Positions 63,228 through 64,000 of a DNA stretch of 64,000 nt are shown here, in pieces. Numbering within the stretch: the first letter of the stretch is position 1; every line of letters starts with the position of its first letter. The DNA is from an uncultured Halobacteriovorax sp. GTDB lineage: Bacteria; Bdellovibrionota; Bacteriovoracia; Bacteriovoracales; Bacteriovoracaceae. Location: NCBI GenBank assembly GCA_913061265.1, contig CAJXVS010000006.1, positions 62,001-126,000 of the forward strand. The letters run 5' to 3'. A model generated the notes under the pieces. That model had not been told where the DNA came from and ran no database searches. It saw nothing but the letters and a program-made list of their open reading frames with translations. The position numbers and the translations under genes are program-made.

Positions 63228-63242
63228 ATTCTCGCAGAGAAT
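63228..63242. promoter_or_regulatory. short palindrome before fdhD
   Basis: ATTCTC-GCA-GAGAAT lies 10 bases before the fdhD start. It could be an operator or chance; no ribosome site or clear promoter is seen around it. Confidence 0.25.
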
Positions 63243-63285
63243 GAAGAGATGATCAACAGGTTAAATGATTGAAATTATTGAGTGA

Positions 63286-64000
63286 TTACCAGAAATTCTG
63301 ATCTTTTCCCCAGCGCGAGGGATTAAGGCTCTTTTTAGAGAAGTTCTTACTAACGTAAAAGCTGCTTACAACTTCTCCGCTAGCATAGATTCTTCCGAAG
63401 AATCCATCCTTACCAGGAGTCTTAATGAGATGAATCATACGATTCTTCCCTTTAGATAAAACCATGCCTCTACAAGGCCCTAGTCCATTGGTGCTATGAT
63501 TCTTTGGATGCTCTGCTTTAAAGACTTCATCTAAGTAAAGGCCAATCTTTGTAGATAGTGAAAGATTTAACAACACTCCCCCTTCCTTACTTTTTGATCC
63601 TTCAGTTAAACGAATCTTTATAGGCCCTTGTTCTCCTGATCTTGTTCTATAGATACCATCCACTTCACCTAAGTAGGATTTTACAAAAGACTTTGGAAGA
63701 CCTTCAAGCTTTTCTGAATAGGGTTGACTCCCCCAAAGATCACTAAAGATATCAAATGAGAAGTAGCCCTGAGGTCCTCTTCCTGATTTCTTAAAGATAT
63801 TATCTTCAAAGCCAATAAACTTTTCTTTTTGACTATCATTAACAAGCTTTGGTTTATTTAAAAAGCCACCATAAGTTTCCGTGCAAGTTTTTAGATCTTT
63901 AATTAATTTATCTCGTTTTTCATCAGAGCCATCATTAAGATAGACCTCGGGTCCTGTTGATTTAGGAAGGGCCGGGCAAAGAGTTAAAACTTCTTTTAGG
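63286..64000 (-). CDS. protein of unknown function, 5' truncated by window
   Basis: The minus-strand frame stays open to base 64000, so 237 residues are visible and the start lies beyond the window; the GTG at 63663 is an internal codon. The sequence is polar, Lys/Gly-rich (KSTGPEVYLNDGSDEKRDK, GFEDNIFKKSGRGPQGYFSFD) with a beta-rich end. No family recognised. Neither a signal peptide nor a membrane helix can be judged without the N-terminus. Confidence 0.7.
   Translation of the reverse strand, partial: LKEVLTLCPALPKSTGPEVYLNDGSDEKRDKLIKDLKTCTETYGGFLNKPKLVNDSQKEKFIGFEDNIFKKSGRGPQGYFSFDIFSDLWGSQPYSEKLEGLPKSFVKSYLGEVDGIYRTRSGEQGPIKIRLTEGSKSKEGGVLLNLSLSTKIGLYLDEVFKAEHPKNHSTNGLGPCRGMVLSKGKNRMIHLIKTPGKDGFFGRIYASGEVVSSFYVSKNFSKKSLNPSRWGKDQNFW

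Noticed and set aside
1-64000. CRISPR arrays, tandem repeats, insertion sequences, tRNA or rRNA
   Set aside because: None seen on reading both strands; a covariance-model and repeat-finder run would be decisive.

Overview
The window is about 64 kb of dense bacterial chromosome (low G+C by eye, A/T-rich intergenic gaps, no gap above 300 bases). It is crowded with exported proteins, lipoproteins, beta-barrels and secreted peptidases, mixed with ordinary housekeeping genes. Several of the exported-protein genes have sigma-28 (FliA)-type promoters. This mix suggests a Bdellovibrio-like predator, most probably of the Bacteriovorax/Halobacteriovorax type. That is inference from content; no rRNA lies in the window. 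No tRNA, rRNA, insertion sequence, prophage or CRISPR array was seen.

Layout. 1-5743: MBL hydrolase end, a MFS exporter, queF, tatA, small exported proteins, and an operon pairing a CheY-like regulator with a GKRP/MurQ-like SIS protein. 5846-8154: ffh-rpsP-khpA. 8154-18368: dus, then two large exported proteins (882 and 1723 residues) each behind a sigma-28-like promoter, then an acyl-CoA thioesterase and a DUF952 gene. 18365-24232: a large exported protein and the class II ribonucleotide reductase nrdJ with paired NrdR-like boxes. 24471-30026: exported protein, EEP nuclease-like protein, M14 carboxypeptidase, large lipoprotein. 30023-33435: an iron-type ABC importer. 33564-37524: four exported proteins (pyroglutamyl-peptidase-like, FecR domain, subtilase, lipoprotein). 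37534-44300: bamB, a YfgM-like gene, der, era and rnc on one strand, interrupted by two beta-barrel genes on the other. 44463-50353: degenerate tyrosine recombinase, lipoprotein amidohydrolase, outer-membrane protein, EF-hand lipoprotein. 50398-53430: pyrC, two unknown membrane-associated genes and mobA. 53591-59437: lipoprotein, hutG-hutF and a second iron-type ABC importer. 59698-64000: small exported protein, a YdeP-type molybdoenzyme with fdhD, and a gene running off the end.

How the parts work together. HutF and HutG end the five-step histidine route and release formate; mobA, fdhD and the molybdoenzyme are close by and could deal with formate. A near-identical palindrome (TAGTTTGACATATCAAACTA) covers the -35 element of a lipoprotein gene and of the second importer, with a half-site at the first importer, which suggests one repressor for all three. 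Two broader traits stand out. All nine convergent gene pairs overlap or lie within 9 bases of each other, leaving no room for a terminator. Several genes without a Shine-Dalgarno sequence have a -10 element so close to the start codon that their mRNAs should be leaderless.
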